Shown: positions 1 to 8,703, numbered from the stretch's first letter. The stretch: DNA of 64,000 bases from Halomicrobium urmianum (GCF_020217425.1 NZ_CP084090.1:2790001-2854000); one strand, 5' to 3'. A program made the numbers and translations. The notes: generated by a model not told the origin, from the sequence alone.

Positions 1-2
1 AG

Positions 3-1211
3 AAGGACGTCCCGCGAGCGTTCGCCATCGCCGTGCTCGCGGTGCTTGCGGTCGCCCCGGAGTACGCCGTCGACGCCCTCTACGCCTGGAATGCCGGTGC
101 CGGCGGTGCAACGATCGAGGCCTGTTCGCAACTGACGCCCGCGGAGATCGAGGCCGGGGCGACGCCGCTGGCTGAGGCCTGTCACAGCGCCAACCTCGCC
201 GTCGCCAACATGACCGGCGCCAACCGCATCCTCATCGGGATCGGCTGGGCGGGCATCGCCCTGTTCACCGTCTGGCGGGCGGCGCAGACACGGGATCCCG
301 CCGTGATCGACCGCGACGGCGTGCTCGCCGACGCCGTCCGGCTCGACCGGGACATCGCCACCGAGGTCGCCTTCCTCTTCCTCGCGACCGGCTGGGCCTT
401 CCTCGTCCCGCTGGGCGGCGGCATCGGGGCCGTCGATACGGCCTTCCTCGTCGGGCTGTACGTCGCCTACATCGGGATCATCATCAAGGGCGACATCGAG
501 GCCGGCGAGGAACACGTGGGCGTCCCCCACTACCTCCAGTCGTGGGAGACGCCGCTGCGCCAGTTCGCGGTCCTCTTCCTGTTCTTCTACTCGGGCGCGA
601 TGATCTTCACCGCCGTCGAGCCGTTCGCGCACGGCCTGGAGGAGATCGGCCTCCAGGCGGGGATCCCCTCCTTCTTCATGATCCAGTGGATCGCGCCGCT
701 GGCCAGCGAATCCCCGGAGCTGATCGTCGTGGTCGTCCTCGTGAACAAGGCCCGCTCGACGGCCGGGTTCAACGCCCTGATCTCCTCGAAGCTCAACCAG
801 TGGACGCTGCTGATCGGGACGCTGGCGGTCGTCTACTCGCTGTCGCTCGGCAGCTACAGCGTGCTCCCGTTCGACGCGAGGCAGTCCGCCGAGATCTGGA
901 TTACGGCTGCACAGTCGTACTTCGCGCTGGCGCTGCTGGTCAACTTCGAGATCAGCGTCCGCGAGGCCGTCGTCCTGTTCGTCCTGTTCGTCTCGCAGGT
1001 CCTGCTCGAGTTCCTGCTCATACGGGATCTGATCGTGTTGCCGCTGTCCTCTCACGATCTGCTGCTCGCGTACGCCGGTCTGTACGGCGTCCTCGGGACG
1101 GCCCTGTTCGTCGCCCGTCGTGACGCGCTGAAGACGATGCTCGGGCTCGCCGCCGACGCCGCGCGGACGGCGTTCGGCCGAGAGCCGGTCCACGAGGAGT
1201 TCGCCGACTGA
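3..1211 (+). CDS. Sodium/calcium exchanger (CaCA) family membrane protein, 5' end outside window
   Basis: The reading frame is open from the window edge and already encodes a transmembrane helix before the first possible start (GTG at 33), so the true start lies upstream. The visible 402 residues form about nine hydrophobic segments. A glycine/proline-rich alpha-repeat, PLASESPELI, sits near residue 235. It resembles the G-x-x-x-S-P-E signature in which CaCA exchangers bind the cation with an acidic residue. A hydrophilic loop after residue 100 separates two membrane halves. The likely role is cation/Ca2+ antiport at the cytoplasmic membrane; ion specificity cannot be read from the sequence. 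The stop codon overlaps the ATG of dtdA by one base, so the two are probably cotranscribed. Confidence 0.8.
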   Translation, partial: KDVPRAFAIAVLAVLAVAPEYAVDALYAWNAGAGGATIEACSQLTPAEIEAGATPLAEACHSANLAVANMTGANRILIGIGWAGIALFTVWRAAQTRDPAVIDRDGVLADAVRLDRDIATEVAFLFLATGWAFLVPLGGGIGAVDTAFLVGLYVAYIGIIIKGDIEAGEEHVGVPHYLQSWETPLRQFAVLFLFFYSGAMIFTAVEPFAHGLEEIGLQAGIPSFFMIQWIAPLASESPELIVVVVLVNKARSTAGFNALISSKLNQWTLLIGTLAVVYSLSLGSYSVLPFDARQSAEIWITAAQSYFALALLVNFEISVREAVVLFVLFVSQVLLEFLLIRDLIVLPLSSHDLLLAYAGLYGVLGTALFVARRDALKTMLGLAADAARTAFGREPVHEEFAD

Positions 1212-2647
1212 TGCTCGCCGTCGTCGTCTCCGAGGCGGACGAGGCCTCCGAGCGCATCGGCGAGCAGTTGCTCGACGTCGCCGACTGGCGGGAGGGGACC
1301 GACGACGACCGACCGCCAGCCGACGGCGGCGGGACCGTCTACCGCCGCGACGGCGTCGAACTGCGGACCTTCGAGAAGCTGCACATCTACCTCGACGACC
1401 CCGCAGACGCCTTCTCGGACCCGGACTTGCTGGTCTTTGCGTCGCGCCACGCCGGCGAGACCGGCCCGCTGCTGACCGCCCACCACACGGGGAACTTCGG
1501 ACCGGCCGAGTACGGCGGCGAGGACGGGGCGCTGGCGCGCGCCTGCCCCTACGCGCATCGGCGCGTCGTCAACGCGCTGGCCGAGCACGCGCCCGACGGC
1601 TACGAGGTCGGGATGGAGGCGACACACCACGGCCCCAGCGACGTGGGCGTCCCGTCGATGTTCGTCGAGGTCGGCAGCGGCGAGGACGAGTGGCGCGACC
1701 CCGGAGCGGCGCGAGCCGTCGCCCGAGCCATCCTCGACCTCGCGGACGTCCCGCCCGACGCGCCCCGAGAAAACGCCGTGGGACGGAGTCCCACGAGCTC
1801 TCGTTCGGGGGCTCACGAGAACGGGTCCCGCCGCCACCTCGTCGGCCTCGGCGGCGGCCACTACGCGGCGCGCTTCGAGCGCGTCGTGCGGGAGACCGAC
1901 TGGTCGGTCGGCCACGTCGCCCCGGACTGGGGGCTCGACGACATGGGCGACCCGCGTGAGAACACCGACGTGATCGAGCGGGCCTTCGAGGCGAGTGCGG
2001 CCGACCGCGCGCTCCTCGACGGCGACGGGTCGGACCTCCGGGAAGTCGTCCAGGAGCTGGGGTACGAGGTCGTCGGCGAGACGTGGGTGCGGGAGACGAC
2101 GGGCGTCCCGCTGGGCCTCGTCGAGCGACTGGAGTCGGCCGTCGCGCCGGTCGACGAGGGCCTGCGGTTCGGCGAGCGCGCTCGCGTAGACGCAGCGGAC
2201 TCCGATGGTATCGGACGCGACCCCGACGCGCCGGAGGAGTTCGCAGTCGTCCCCGCTGACGGCGACCTCCTCGACGAGGCGGCGGGGATCGACCGGGACG
2301 CAGCCCGCGACGCGGTAGCGGAGACGGCGCTCGCCTTCGTGACGGACGACAACGGGACGCGTCCGGTCGGTCCCCTCGCGCTCGCGGACGAAGGCGACGT
2401 CGACGACGTGGTCGACGCGCTCGCCGACCTCCTCCGGCGGAAGTACGACGCCGTCGAGCGGGACGGCGACGCCGTGCTCGCCCGCGAAACCGCGTTCGAT
2501 CCGGACCTCGCACGCCAGCGCGGCGTCCCGGAGGGACCGAAGTTCGGCCGGCTCTCCGCGGGCGAACCGGTCGAGGTCGACGGCGAGGCGGTCCGGCCGG
2601 CCGACGTGACCCGCGAGCGGGAGCGCCGTTTTACGCTCCGGGATTGA
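1211..2647 (+). CDS. dtdA: D-aminoacyl-tRNA deacylase (DTD2/DtdA type)
   Basis: A 478-residue protein of the archaeal/plant GEK1-DTD2 family, which hydrolyses D-amino acids mischarged on tRNA. Recognisable blocks are FASRHAGETGPLLTAHHTGN (around residues 77-96), the HHGPSDVG block near 137-144, and GLGGGHYAARF near 215. These match the conserved histidine-rich core of the family. The C-terminal part beyond residue 270 is the haloarchaeal extension, rich in acidic residues. The ATG overlaps the last base of the upstream exchanger stop codon (TGATG), indicating translational coupling. Start, length and motifs all fit; confidence is high. Confidence 0.92.
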   Translation: MLAVVVSEADEASERIGEQLLDVADWREGTDDDRPPADGGGTVYRRDGVELRTFEKLHIYLDDPADAFSDPDLLVFASRHAGETGPLLTAHHTGNFGPAEYGGEDGALARACPYAHRRVVNALAEHAPDGYEVGMEATHHGPSDVGVPSMFVEVGSGEDEWRDPGAARAVARAILDLADVPPDAPRENAVGRSPTSSRSGAHENGSRRHLVGLGGGHYAARFERVVRETDWSVGHVAPDWGLDDMGDPRENTDVIERAFEASAADRALLDGDGSDLREVVQELGYEVVGETWVRETTGVPLGLVERLESAVAPVDEGLRFGERARVDAADSDGIGRDPDAPEEFAVVPADGDLLDEAAGIDRDAARDAVAETALAFVTDDNGTRPVGPLALADEGDVDDVVDALADLLRRKYDAVERDGDAVLARETAFDPDLARQRGVPEGPKFGRLSAGEPVEVDGEAVRPADVTRERERRFTLRD

Positions 2648-2721
2648 ACGGGTAATCGATCGTTACCCGCACTCCGGCGCGGTGACGGAGTCAGACGGTC
2701 GTCAGACGAGCAGGGGAAAGC

Positions 2722-2729
2722 TCTTAATG
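2722..2729 (+). promoter_or_regulatory. Candidate TATA element for ftsZ1
   Basis: The AT-rich string CTTAATG lies about 27-34 nt upstream of the ftsZ1 ATG at 2756, the usual spacing for a leaderless haloarchaeal transcript. It is a visual match only. Confidence 0.4.
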
Positions 2730-2755
2730 GTTCGTCCGTTATCGGCGGTTAAATT

Positions 2756-3922
2756 ATGGACTCGATTATAGACGACGCCATCGACGAGGCCGAGGAGGAG
2801 CGAGGGGAGCCGGCCTCGTCGCCGGAGAAAGGCGAGGCTAGCACCGACGACGCGCGCGAGGACGTCAACACGTCCGGGACGATGACCGACGACGAGCTGG
2901 CGGACGTCGTCAAGGACCTCGAGACGAAGATCACCGTGGTCGGCTGTGGCGGCGCCGGCGGCAACACGGTCACCCGGATGATGGAGGAGGGCATCCACGG
3001 CGCCAAGCTCGTCGCCGCCAACACTGACGCCCAGCACCTCGCCGACGAGGTCAAGGCCGACACGAAGATCCTCATCGGCCGCAAGCGCACCGGCGGCCGC
3101 GGTGCGGGCTCGGTCCCGAAGATCGGCGAGGAGGCCGCCCAGGAGAACATCGAGGACATCCAGCAGTCCATCGACGGCTCGGACATGGTGTTCGTCACCG
3201 CCGGGCTCGGCGGCGGCACCGGCACCGGCGCCGCCCCCGTCGTCGCGCAGGCCGCCCAGGAGGCCGGCGCGCTGACCATCTCCATCGTCACTATCCCCTT
3301 CACCGCCGAGGGCGAGCGCCGCCGCGCCAACGCCGACGCCGGCCTCGAGCGCCTGCGTGCCGTCTCCGACACCGTCATCGTCGTGCCCAACGACCGCCTT
3401 CTCGATTACGCTCCCTCGATGCCGCTGCAGGACGCCTTCAAGATCTGCGACCGCGTCCTCATGCGCTCGGTCAAGGGCATGACCGAACTGATCACCAAGC
3501 CCGGCCTCGTCAACGTCGACTTCGCCGACGTCCGCACGATCATGGAGAACGGCGGCGTCGCCATGATCGGCCTCGGCGAGTCCGACTCCGAGAACAAGGC
3601 CCAGGACTCCATCCGCTCCGCGCTGCGCTCGCCGCTGCTGGACGTCGAGTTCGACGGCGCAAACTCCGCGCTGGTCAACGTCGTCGGCGGTCCCGACATG
3701 GCCATCGAGGAGGCCGAGGGCGTCGTCGAGGAGATCTACGACCGGATCGACCCCGACGCCCGCATCATCTGGGGCGCCTCCGTCAACCAGGACTTCGAGG
3801 GCAAGATGGAGACGATGATCGTCGTCACCGGCGTCGACAGCCCGCAGATCTACGGCCAGAGCGAGGCCGAGCAGGAGCAGGCCGCCCAGCAGCTCGGCGA
3901 CGACATCGACTACGTGGAGTAA
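2756..3922 (+). CDS. ftsZ1: Cell division protein FtsZ (FtsZ1 type)
   Basis: A 388-residue tubulin-like GTPase that polymerises at the division site. An acidic N-terminal tail of about 60 residues precedes the Rossmann core, which starts at [14 protein letters not shown]. The G-box [14 protein letters not shown] is at about residues 149-162, and the T7-loop region [11 protein letters not shown] follows near residue 255. The C-terminal domain ends in a glutamine-rich acidic tail. The N-terminal sequence and the position directly ahead of secE and nusG match the FtsZ1 paralogue of haloarchaea rather than FtsZ2. A separate promoter-like element precedes it. Confidence 0.96.
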   Translation: MDSIIDDAIDEAEEERGEPASSPEKGEASTDDAREDVNTSGTMTDDELADVVKDLETKITVVGCGGAGGNTVTRMMEEGIHGAKLVAANTDAQHLADEVKADTKILIGRKRTGGRGAGSVPKIGEEAAQENIEDIQQSIDGSDMVFVTAGLGGGTGTGAAPVVAQAAQEAGALTISIVTIPFTAEGERRRANADAGLERLRAVSDTVIVVPNDRLLDYAPSMPLQDAFKICDRVLMRSVKGMTELITKPGLVNVDFADVRTIMENGGVAMIGLGESDSENKAQDSIRSALRSPLLDVEFDGANSALVNVVGGPDMAIEEAEGVVEEIYDRIDPDARIIWGASVNQDFEGKMETMIVVTGVDSPQIYGQSEAEQEQAAQQLGDDIDYVE

Positions 3923-3933
3923 CGCCCGTCGCG

Positions 3934-3957
3934 GTTCTTCTCCTTTCTACGTTCTCT
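3934..3957 (+). terminator. Pyrimidine-rich tract after ftsZ1, possible terminator
   Basis: Just beyond the ftsZ1 stop codon is a T/C-rich stretch with several TTCT runs. Archaeal termination often uses such tracts without a hairpin. No experimental or structural support is visible. Confidence 0.3.
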
Positions 3958-3996
3958 GAGACGCGTCGCCGACCGCACCGGGCAGTCAGCCATCAC

Positions 3997-4003
3997 AATA
4001 TAG
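3997..4003 (+). promoter_or_regulatory. TATA element for secE-nusG
   Basis: AATATAG, followed by AAAA, lies 28-34 nt before the secE ATG in otherwise GC-rich DNA. This suggests that secE-nusG has its own leaderless promoter separate from ftsZ1. Confidence 0.55.
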
Positions 4004-4030
4004 AAAAGCCCGGGTCGCAAACCGGGTCGC

Positions 4031-4210
4031 ATGGACGTACCCTACGACCTGACCTCGTACGTGCGCGTGCTCAAGCTGGCGAGCACGCCGTCCTGGGAGG
4101 AGTTCTCCCGGGTCGCCCTCATCGCCGGCGCCGGTATCGTGCTCGTCGGCCTGATCGGTTTCGTCATCTTCGTGCTGATGAACTTCGTCCCCGGCAGCAC
4201 TCCCGCGTAA
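4031..4210 (+). CDS. secE: Preprotein translocase subunit SecE (Sec61-gamma)
   Basis: A 59-residue single-pass membrane protein. An amphipathic N-terminal segment (MDVPYDLTSYVRVLKLASTP) is followed by WEEFSRVA and a strongly hydrophobic helix, residues about 33-54. This is the SecE/Sec61-gamma plan: the amphipathic helix lies on the membrane surface and the tail helix clamps SecY. Length and layout match archaeal SecE. The gene begins with ATG shortly after a TATA element and ends 3 nt before nusG, giving the classical archaeal secE-nusG pair downstream of ftsZ1. Confidence 0.92.
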   Translation: MDVPYDLTSYVRVLKLASTPSWEEFSRVALIAGAGIVLVGLIGFVIFVLMNFVPGSTPA

Positions 4211-4213
4211 CCC

Positions 4214-4651
4214 ATGGGCATCTACGCAGTCAAGACCACGGCCAGCCAGGAACGCACCGTCGCGGAGATGATCATCAACCGCGAGGAGCCGTCGATCCAC
4301 GCCGCCCTCGCGCCGGACTCACTGACCAGCTACGTCATGGTCGAGGCGGACGACGAGAGCGTCTTCGAGCGCATCCTCGACGAGATCCCCCACGCCAACG
4401 GCGTGGTCCCCGGCGAGTCCTCCATCTCGGAGGTCGAGCACTTCCTCTCGCCCAAGCCCGACGTCGAGGGCATCGCCGAGGGCGACATCGTCGAGCTCAT
4501 CGCCGGCCCGTTCAAGGGCGAGAAGGCGCAGGTCCAGCGCATCGACGAGGGCAAGGACCAGGTGACGGTGGAGCTGTACGAGGCGACTGTCCCGATTCCG
4601 GTGACCGTCCGCGGTGACCAGATCCGGGTTCTGGACAGCGAAGAGCGGTAG
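4214..4651 (+). CDS. nusG: Transcription elongation factor NusG/Spt5
   Basis: A 145-residue protein with an N-terminal NGN domain (residues about 1-85, beginning MGIYAVKTTASQE) and a C-terminal KOW domain (about 88-140, with IVELIAGPFKGEKAQVQRID). The NGN domain binds the RNA polymerase clamp together with Spt4 and increases processivity; KOW contacts nascent RNA or the ribosome. The ATG follows the secE stop codon by 3 nt. Downstream is a hairpin-rich scar rather than a partner gene. Confidence 0.95.
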   Translation: MGIYAVKTTASQERTVAEMIINREEPSIHAALAPDSLTSYVMVEADDESVFERILDEIPHANGVVPGESSISEVEHFLSPKPDVEGIAEGDIVELIAGPFKGEKAQVQRIDEGKDQVTVELYEATVPIPVTVRGDQIRVLDSEER

Positions 4652-4681
4652 CATTCGCGCGACCGAAGGGAGCGCGGTTCA

Positions 4682-4813
4682 CGGAACGCGCCTGTGGCGC
4701 GTTCCGCCTTTTGGCCACCGGGAGAGCTTCGCTCTCCCGAACCGTCGTTCGCTTCCCTCACGAGGACCGCGTTTTTCGAGGAGGGGTTCCCGCAGCGCGC
4801 TCTCCGAGCGCGC
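4682..4813. repeat. Three short perfect hairpins with 3-nt loops
   Basis: Three separate inverted repeats lie downstream of nusG. Stem 4682-4692/4696-4706 is 11 bp with loop TGT. Stem 4719-4727/4731-4739 is 9 bp with loop TTC. Stem 4795-4802/4806-4813 is 8 bp with loop TCC. The first is followed by CCTTTTGG and could act as the nusG terminator. The same architecture recurs at 38451-38658. Confidence 0.6.
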
Positions 4814-4851
4814 GAGGGGCCCGATGGAGGTAGCAGCGTGACTCCTGATAG

Positions 4852-4929
4852 AACGGGCTCTACGAGGACTACAGCGGAAACGGAGAACCGGACTACGCGG
4901 ACCTCGTCCGGCTGTTTCAGTGGATCTGA
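4852..4929 (+). pseudogene. Remnant of the C-terminal tail of a dockerin-like/EF-hand secreted protein
   Basis: The reading frame from 4852 to the TGA at 4927-4929 encodes GLYEDYSGNGEPDYADLVR followed by LFQWI. This is the calcium-loop-like tail (GLYED-x-x-GNG-x-x-D) often found at the C terminus of haloarchaeal extracellular proteins with PKD or dockerin-like modules. In-frame stops lie immediately upstream and no start or remaining body is visible, so only the last 25 codons of an ancestral gene survive. The body seems to have been lost by deletion together with the hairpin-bearing DNA upstream. Confidence 0.55.
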
Positions 4930-4938
4930 GAGAGCGGG

Positions 4939-5244
4939 TCAGATGGATCCGTCGCCGCCCTCGAGCCGGTCGATGACCTCCCGGATGTCGGCGACCTCCT
5001 CGATGGTCTCCTTGGCGTTCTCCCGGCGACGGACCTCCGAGGCGTCGGCGTCGTAGGCCCGGACGTACTCCGCGCGGCTGTGCTCGTCGAAGGCGTGCCG
5101 GATGGCGAAGTAGCCGTCGGGGAGGACCGCACCGCAGACCTTGCACTCGATGCGGTCGTGGTCGGTCGACTGGTGGACGATGAGGTCCTCGACTCTGTCG
5201 AATACCTCCCCGTCGCCGTCTATCGCGCACTCCCAGCGTGGCAT
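4939..5244 (-). CDS. Small zinc-finger protein, haloarchaeal
   Basis: A 101-residue acidic protein. It carries CKVC (Cys35/38) followed by His49 and His54 in IRHAFDEH, a C2H2-like zinc site. A charged helix of about 30 residues, probably coiled-coil, makes up the C-terminal third (ENAKETIEEVADIREVIDRL). From memory it resembles the family called DUF7565; function unknown. A TTAAAA element at 5269-5274 sits 25-30 nt before the ATG. The gene is divergent from the PHP gene on the other strand. Confidence 0.75.
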   Translation of the reverse strand: MPRWECAIDGDGEVFDRVEDLIVHQSTDHDRIECKVCGAVLPDGYFAIRHAFDEHSRAEYVRAYDADASEVRRRENAKETIEEVADIREVIDRLEGGDGSI

Positions 5245-5268
5245 CGTCAGTTGGCAGGATAGGGCGGG

Positions 5269-5274
5269 TTAAAA
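5269..5274 (-). promoter_or_regulatory. TATA-like element between divergent genes
   Basis: TTAAAA (reads TTTTAA on the minus strand) is placed correctly for leaderless transcription of the zinc-finger gene starting at 5244. It may also serve the plus-strand PHP gene with a short leader. Confidence 0.4.
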
Positions 5275-5318
5275 GCGTTCTCCCCGCGGCGCAGAGCGTC
5301 GGCGCGTCCGTCGCTAGA

Positions 5319-6137
5319 ATGGAAACCACTAACTCCGCTGTGGGGATAGAGGCTGGCGTGAGCGACGAGCAGTCCGGGACCGACGAGGGTTTTCGCGTCG
5401 ACGTGCACGCGAAAGTGCTGGACGAGTCCGTCGTCGAGCGGGCCAAGGCCCGGGGCCTCGACGCGCTGGTGTACGCGCCCCACTTCACGCGCCTGCCGGA
5501 GATCCGGCGTGAGGCCGAACGGCACTCCGACGACGAACTGCGCGTGTTCCCGGCCCGGGAACTGTTCACGGGGTCGTGGCAGCACCGCCGGCACGTCCTC
5601 GCGGTGGGGCTGGACGACCCCGTCCCCGACTTCCTCACCCTGGACGCGACCATGGACGAACTGGAGCGGCAGGGCGCCGCCGTCCTCGTCCCGCATCCGG
5701 AGTTCCTGACGGTCAGTCTCGACACAGGTGAGATCAAGCGACACCGGGACCGGATCGACGCCGTCGAGGTGTACAACCCGAAGCACTTGCTTCACCACAA
5801 CGAGCGGGCGAAGTCGCTGTCCGCGGCGTTCGACTTACCGCCGTTCGCGTCGTCGTACGCGCACCTGCGCGGGACCGTCGGGGAGGCCTGGACGACGTTC
5901 GAGGAGTCGTTCGAGACGGTCGGCGACCTGGCGGCGGCGCTGCGGGCCGACGCGCCCCGGCGCGTCTTTCACCGCGGGGGCGTCGAGCACCGCCTTCGCT
6001 GCGCGCTGGAGTTCGGACACCTCGGCTACGAGAACTCCTGGGAAAAGATCGACCGCCTGTTCCTCCAGGGGACCGAGGCGACACACCCCGACCACGTCGC
6101 CTACCAGGGCCGGTTCGACGACGTGAAGGTGTACTAG
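5319..6137 (+). CDS. PHP-type metal-dependent phosphoesterase-like protein
   Basis: A 272-residue protein resembling the PHP/PHP-associated family. It begins FRVDVHAKV, as in DLHxHS of PHP enzymes, and includes VYAPHFTRLPEI, VLVPHPEFLT and ASSYAHLRGTVG. The first motif keeps D-x-H but lacks the second histidine, so catalytic competence is uncertain. The ATG at 5319 is preferred; the frame extends further upstream but overlaps the divergent promoter and the neighbouring gene. GTG at 5358 is an alternative start. The TAG stop shares bases with the convergent downstream gene's stop codon (CTAG palindrome). Confidence 0.72.
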   Translation: METTNSAVGIEAGVSDEQSGTDEGFRVDVHAKVLDESVVERAKARGLDALVYAPHFTRLPEIRREAERHSDDELRVFPARELFTGSWQHRRHVLAVGLDDPVPDFLTLDATMDELERQGAAVLVPHPEFLTVSLDTGEIKRHRDRIDAVEVYNPKHLLHHNERAKSLSAAFDLPPFASSYAHLRGTVGEAWTTFEESFETVGDLAAALRADAPRRVFHRGGVEHRLRCALEFGHLGYENSWEKIDRLFLQGTEATHPDHVAYQGRFDDVKVY

Positions 6138-6637
6138 GCGAGGAGGCTCTGGAGGGTCTGGAACGTCTGCGCGGCCTCGGGCGGGACGTAGGCCGGGAGG
6201 ACGTGGATCAGCACGGCCAGGCCGGCCAGTTCGAGTCCCGTGATCAGGACGGTGACGGTCTCAGCGCGGTCGCTGGAGGTGGTGACGCCGGTCGGGAAGC
6301 CGTACTCCTGGTCCCAGAGCGGGTAGAACAGCGCGATGCCACGCCGAGAGCCGACGATGTCGAGGACGTAGTGGGTGAGCACGCCCAGCCACACCCACTC
6401 GAGGTTGCCGAAGTAGTAGGGATAGGCGGCCACGATCAGCAGTACCGGCAGGTTGTGCAGCGTCTTCCGGTGGCGGCCGAAGGCGGTGTCCACGTCGGGG
6501 AACAGCGCCCCGAGGACGATCGGCACGAGGACCTCGGCGATCGTGACGAAGGTCACGACGTCGCCGGACGGTTCCAGGACGTACCCCACCCCGACGCTCA
6601 GGAGAACGGCGTTGAGGACGTGCCCGCGTTTGTTCAT
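6134..6637 (-). CDS. YdjM-like (DUF457-type) membrane metal-dependent hydrolase
   Basis: A 167-residue integral membrane protein with four or five hydrophobic segments. It has the family signature residues in MNKRGHVLNA, ALFPDVDTAFGRHRKTLHNLP and LTHYVLDIVGSRRGIALFYP: His, Asp-x-Asp, Arg-x-x-x-His and a second His/Asp pair predicted to face the membrane interior and bind metal. E. coli YdjM belongs to this family; the substrate is unknown. ATG at 6637 is chosen; a GTG directly before it would add one residue. Its 3' end overlaps the PHP gene by four bases. Confidence 0.8.
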   Translation of the reverse strand: MNKRGHVLNAVLLSVGVGYVLEPSGDVVTFVTIAEVLVPIVLGALFPDVDTAFGRHRKTLHNLPVLLIVAAYPYYFGNLEWVWLGVLTHYVLDIVGSRRGIALFYPLWDQEYGFPTGVTTSSDRAETVTVLITGLELAGLAVLIHVLPAYVPPEAAQTFQTLQSLLA

Positions 6638-6724
6638 CACCGGAAGCGTGGCACTCGGTGGTGAAAACGCTACCCACTCGTTGCCTGACGGCGGTGTGAT
6701 GCGACCGAGTTCGTCGCCGTCCGG

Positions 6725-7237
6725 CTACCAGTTCTCGACCGCGTCCAGCAGGTCGGACAGGGCCTGCCGTGCGATTCGCTCCTTGACCGTCGTCCGGTCG
6801 CCGTCGAACTCGTAACGCTGGACCGCCGTCCGCGAGTCCCCGCTGCCCCAGGGCGCGGCGTGCGCGACCGCGACGTACGCGGTCCCCACGGGCGTCTCCT
6901 CGGTCCCGCCGGTCGGACCGGCGATGCCCGTCGTCGCCACGCCCCACGTCGCGTCGGCCGTGTCCCGCACGCCGCGAGCCATCTGGCGGGCCACGGGTTC
7001 GCTGACGGCGCCGTGGTCGTCCAGCGCCTCCCGGGCGACGGCCAGCAGGTCGCGCTTGGCGTCGTAGGAGTAAGTCACGACCGAGCGGTCGAAGTAGTCG
7101 CTCGATCCCGGGACGTCGGTCACCAGCGACCCGATCAGCCCGCCGGTACAAGACTCGGCCACCGCGAGCGTGTCGTCGGCCTCGCGTAGCGCCACCCCGA
7201 CGCGCTCCTCGACGGGCGCGCCCTCGTCGTCGGTCAT
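6725..7237 (-). CDS. CinA-family nicotinamide-nucleotide amidohydrolase domain protein
   Basis: A 170-residue stand-alone CinA C-terminal domain (PncC type), which deamidates nicotinamide mononucleotide in NAD recycling. Visible motifs are AESCTGGLIGSLVTDVPGSS, VVTYSYDAKRDLL and GVATTGIAGPTGG. The family usually continues with a nucleotide-binding beta-strand and helix, present here to the C terminus. The start at ATG 7237 (MTDDEGAPVEERVG) is chosen; an ATG nine codons upstream is possible. The COG1058 N-terminal half of bacterial CinA is absent, as expected for this archaeal form. Confidence 0.85.
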   Translation of the reverse strand: MTDDEGAPVEERVGVALREADDTLAVAESCTGGLIGSLVTDVPGSSDYFDRSVVTYSYDAKRDLLAVAREALDDHGAVSEPVARQMARGVRDTADATWGVATTGIAGPTGGTEETPVGTAYVAVAHAAPWGSGDSRTAVQRYEFDGDRTTVKERIARQALSDLLDAVENW

Positions 7238-7371
7238 GTGCGCCGGTAGGGAACGGGCCGCCATAACGGTTCGCGGGATCGGTCAGTAATGGGAAAGCGC
7301 GGGTTCCGGCCGTCGGCGGCGGGCGGGCGCGTCGGCCAGCAGTTATCCGGCCTGAGCGCGAACGTGTCGAC

Positions 7372-7515
7372 ATGGCAACTCGAACGACCCTCGGCTGGTC
7401 TCTCTTCACGTCCGGCATCGTCACTCTCCTGCTGATCGCCCTCCCCGGCGACTCGCTGTGGTGGGGACTCCTCCTGCTCGCGGCCGGGGTCGTCCTCCTG
7501 TACGAAGGAGTCTAA
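7372..7515 (+). CDS. Small membrane protein, 47 residues
   Basis: The ATG at 7372 opens a 47-codon frame ending TAA. It encodes two hydrophobic stretches, around residues 8-22 and 27-44, separated by the short PGDSLWW turn, so a two-helix hairpin membrane protein is likely. It is below common gene-calling limits. The gene lies alone between cinA and the aminotransferase, on the same strand as the latter. No function can be assigned. Confidence 0.6.
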   Translation: MATRTTLGWSLFTSGIVTLLLIALPGDSLWWGLLLLAAGVVLLYEGV

Positions 7516-7584
7516 CCCTGGACGCAGTCGGACGCGCACTGCCCGAGGCGAAAGACAGACGGACCGCTGCGTCCAGCGACCGAT

Positions 7585-8703
7585 ATGGACTACGAGACGC
7601 CGCAGTTCTTCCGGGTCATGCAGTACGCCCGGAACGCGGACCGGGACGTCGTCGACATGGTCTCGGGGAACCCGGACTGGGGTCCGCCGGAGGGGTTGCG
7701 CGACGGCCTCCGGGACTACGCCGAACTCGGCGCCGACGCGTACCAGTACCCCCCCAGCGTCGGCCTCGCGGAGCTCAGGACGGAGATCGCGGCGCGCCGG
7801 GACGTCGACCGGGACCGGGTCGTCGTCACCAACGGGGCCGGCGAGGCCAACCACCTGGCGATGGTCGGCGGCCTCGAACAGTTCCCCGGCGAGGAGATCC
7901 TGCTCACCGACCCGGTCTACCCGTACTACGCCGGGCGCGCGAACTTCGTCGGTGCGGACACCTCGTTCGTCCCGGTCGACGACGACGGCCGCCTCAACCC
8001 GGAGCGGGTCCGCGAGCGCGCCAGCGACGAGACGGCCGTCATCGTCGTCAACTCGCCGAACAACCCCACGGGCACCGTCTACGGCGCCGACGCGATGCGC
8101 GAGTTCGTCGCCGTCGCCGAGGAGTGCGACGCGCTGCTCGTCTCCGACGAGGTGTACGACCACTTCGACTACACCGGCCGGTTCGCGTCCGCACTCGAGT
8201 TCGACTCCCCGAACGTCGTCGCCACCAACTCGTTCTCGAAGACGATGGCGATCACCGGCCTGCGCGTCGGCTACGCCGTCTTCCCCGCCGAGGACGGGCC
8301 GAACGGCGACCTGCTCGACCAGGCTAGAACGCGGCACATGCTGACGAACGTCACGGGGTCCCGCCCAGCGCAGTACGCCGTCTTCAGAGCGCTCCGGACG
8401 ACCCCGCCGGAGTACTACGCCGCCGCGCGCAACCGACTCGTCGACCGCGTCGACGCGTTCTGCGAGGCGCTGGACGCCGTGGGCGCCGAGTACAATCGCC
8501 CCGAGGGGAGCTTCTACGTGATGGCTCGCTTCGACGGGTTCCCGGGCACGTTCGAGAACGTGTACGAACTGATCGACGAAGCCGGCGTCGCGGGGATGCC
8601 CGGGACGGCGTTCGGCGAGTCCCGAAGCGAGTGGGTCCGCTTCGCTCTCGTCACGCCCCGCGTCGAGACGGCGGCGGACAGGCTGGCCGAGTACTTCGAC
8701 TGA
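7585..8703 (+). CDS. Pyridoxal-phosphate aminotransferase, class I/II
   Basis: A 372-residue fold-type I aminotransferase. The motifs are complete: DPVYPYYAG, VNSPNNPTGTVYG (binds the cofactor pyridine), VSDEVYDHF (Asp to ring nitrogen), and SFSKTMAITGLRVGY with the Schiff-base lysine. The substrate arginine lies in WVRFALV near the end. The length is typical. Substrate specificity (aspartate, aromatic or alanine type) cannot be deduced. No operon partners are evident; the small membrane protein upstream ends 69 nt before the ATG. Confidence 0.9.
   Translation: MDYETPQFFRVMQYARNADRDVVDMVSGNPDWGPPEGLRDGLRDYAELGADAYQYPPSVGLAELRTEIAARRDVDRDRVVVTNGAGEANHLAMVGGLEQFPGEEILLTDPVYPYYAGRANFVGADTSFVPVDDDGRLNPERVRERASDETAVIVVNSPNNPTGTVYGADAMREFVAVAEECDALLVSDEVYDHFDYTGRFASALEFDSPNVVATNSFSKTMAITGLRVGYAVFPAEDGPNGDLLDQARTRHMLTNVTGSRPAQYAVFRALRTTPPEYYAAARNRLVDRVDAFCEALDAVGAEYNRPEGSFYVMARFDGFPGTFENVYELIDEAGVAGMPGTAFGESRSEWVRFALVTPRVETAADRLAEYFD

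Noticed and set aside
4614-4841. A 75-codon frame crossing the hairpins after nusG
   Set aside because: It overlaps the nusG end and the palindromes and has no coding character or family similarity.
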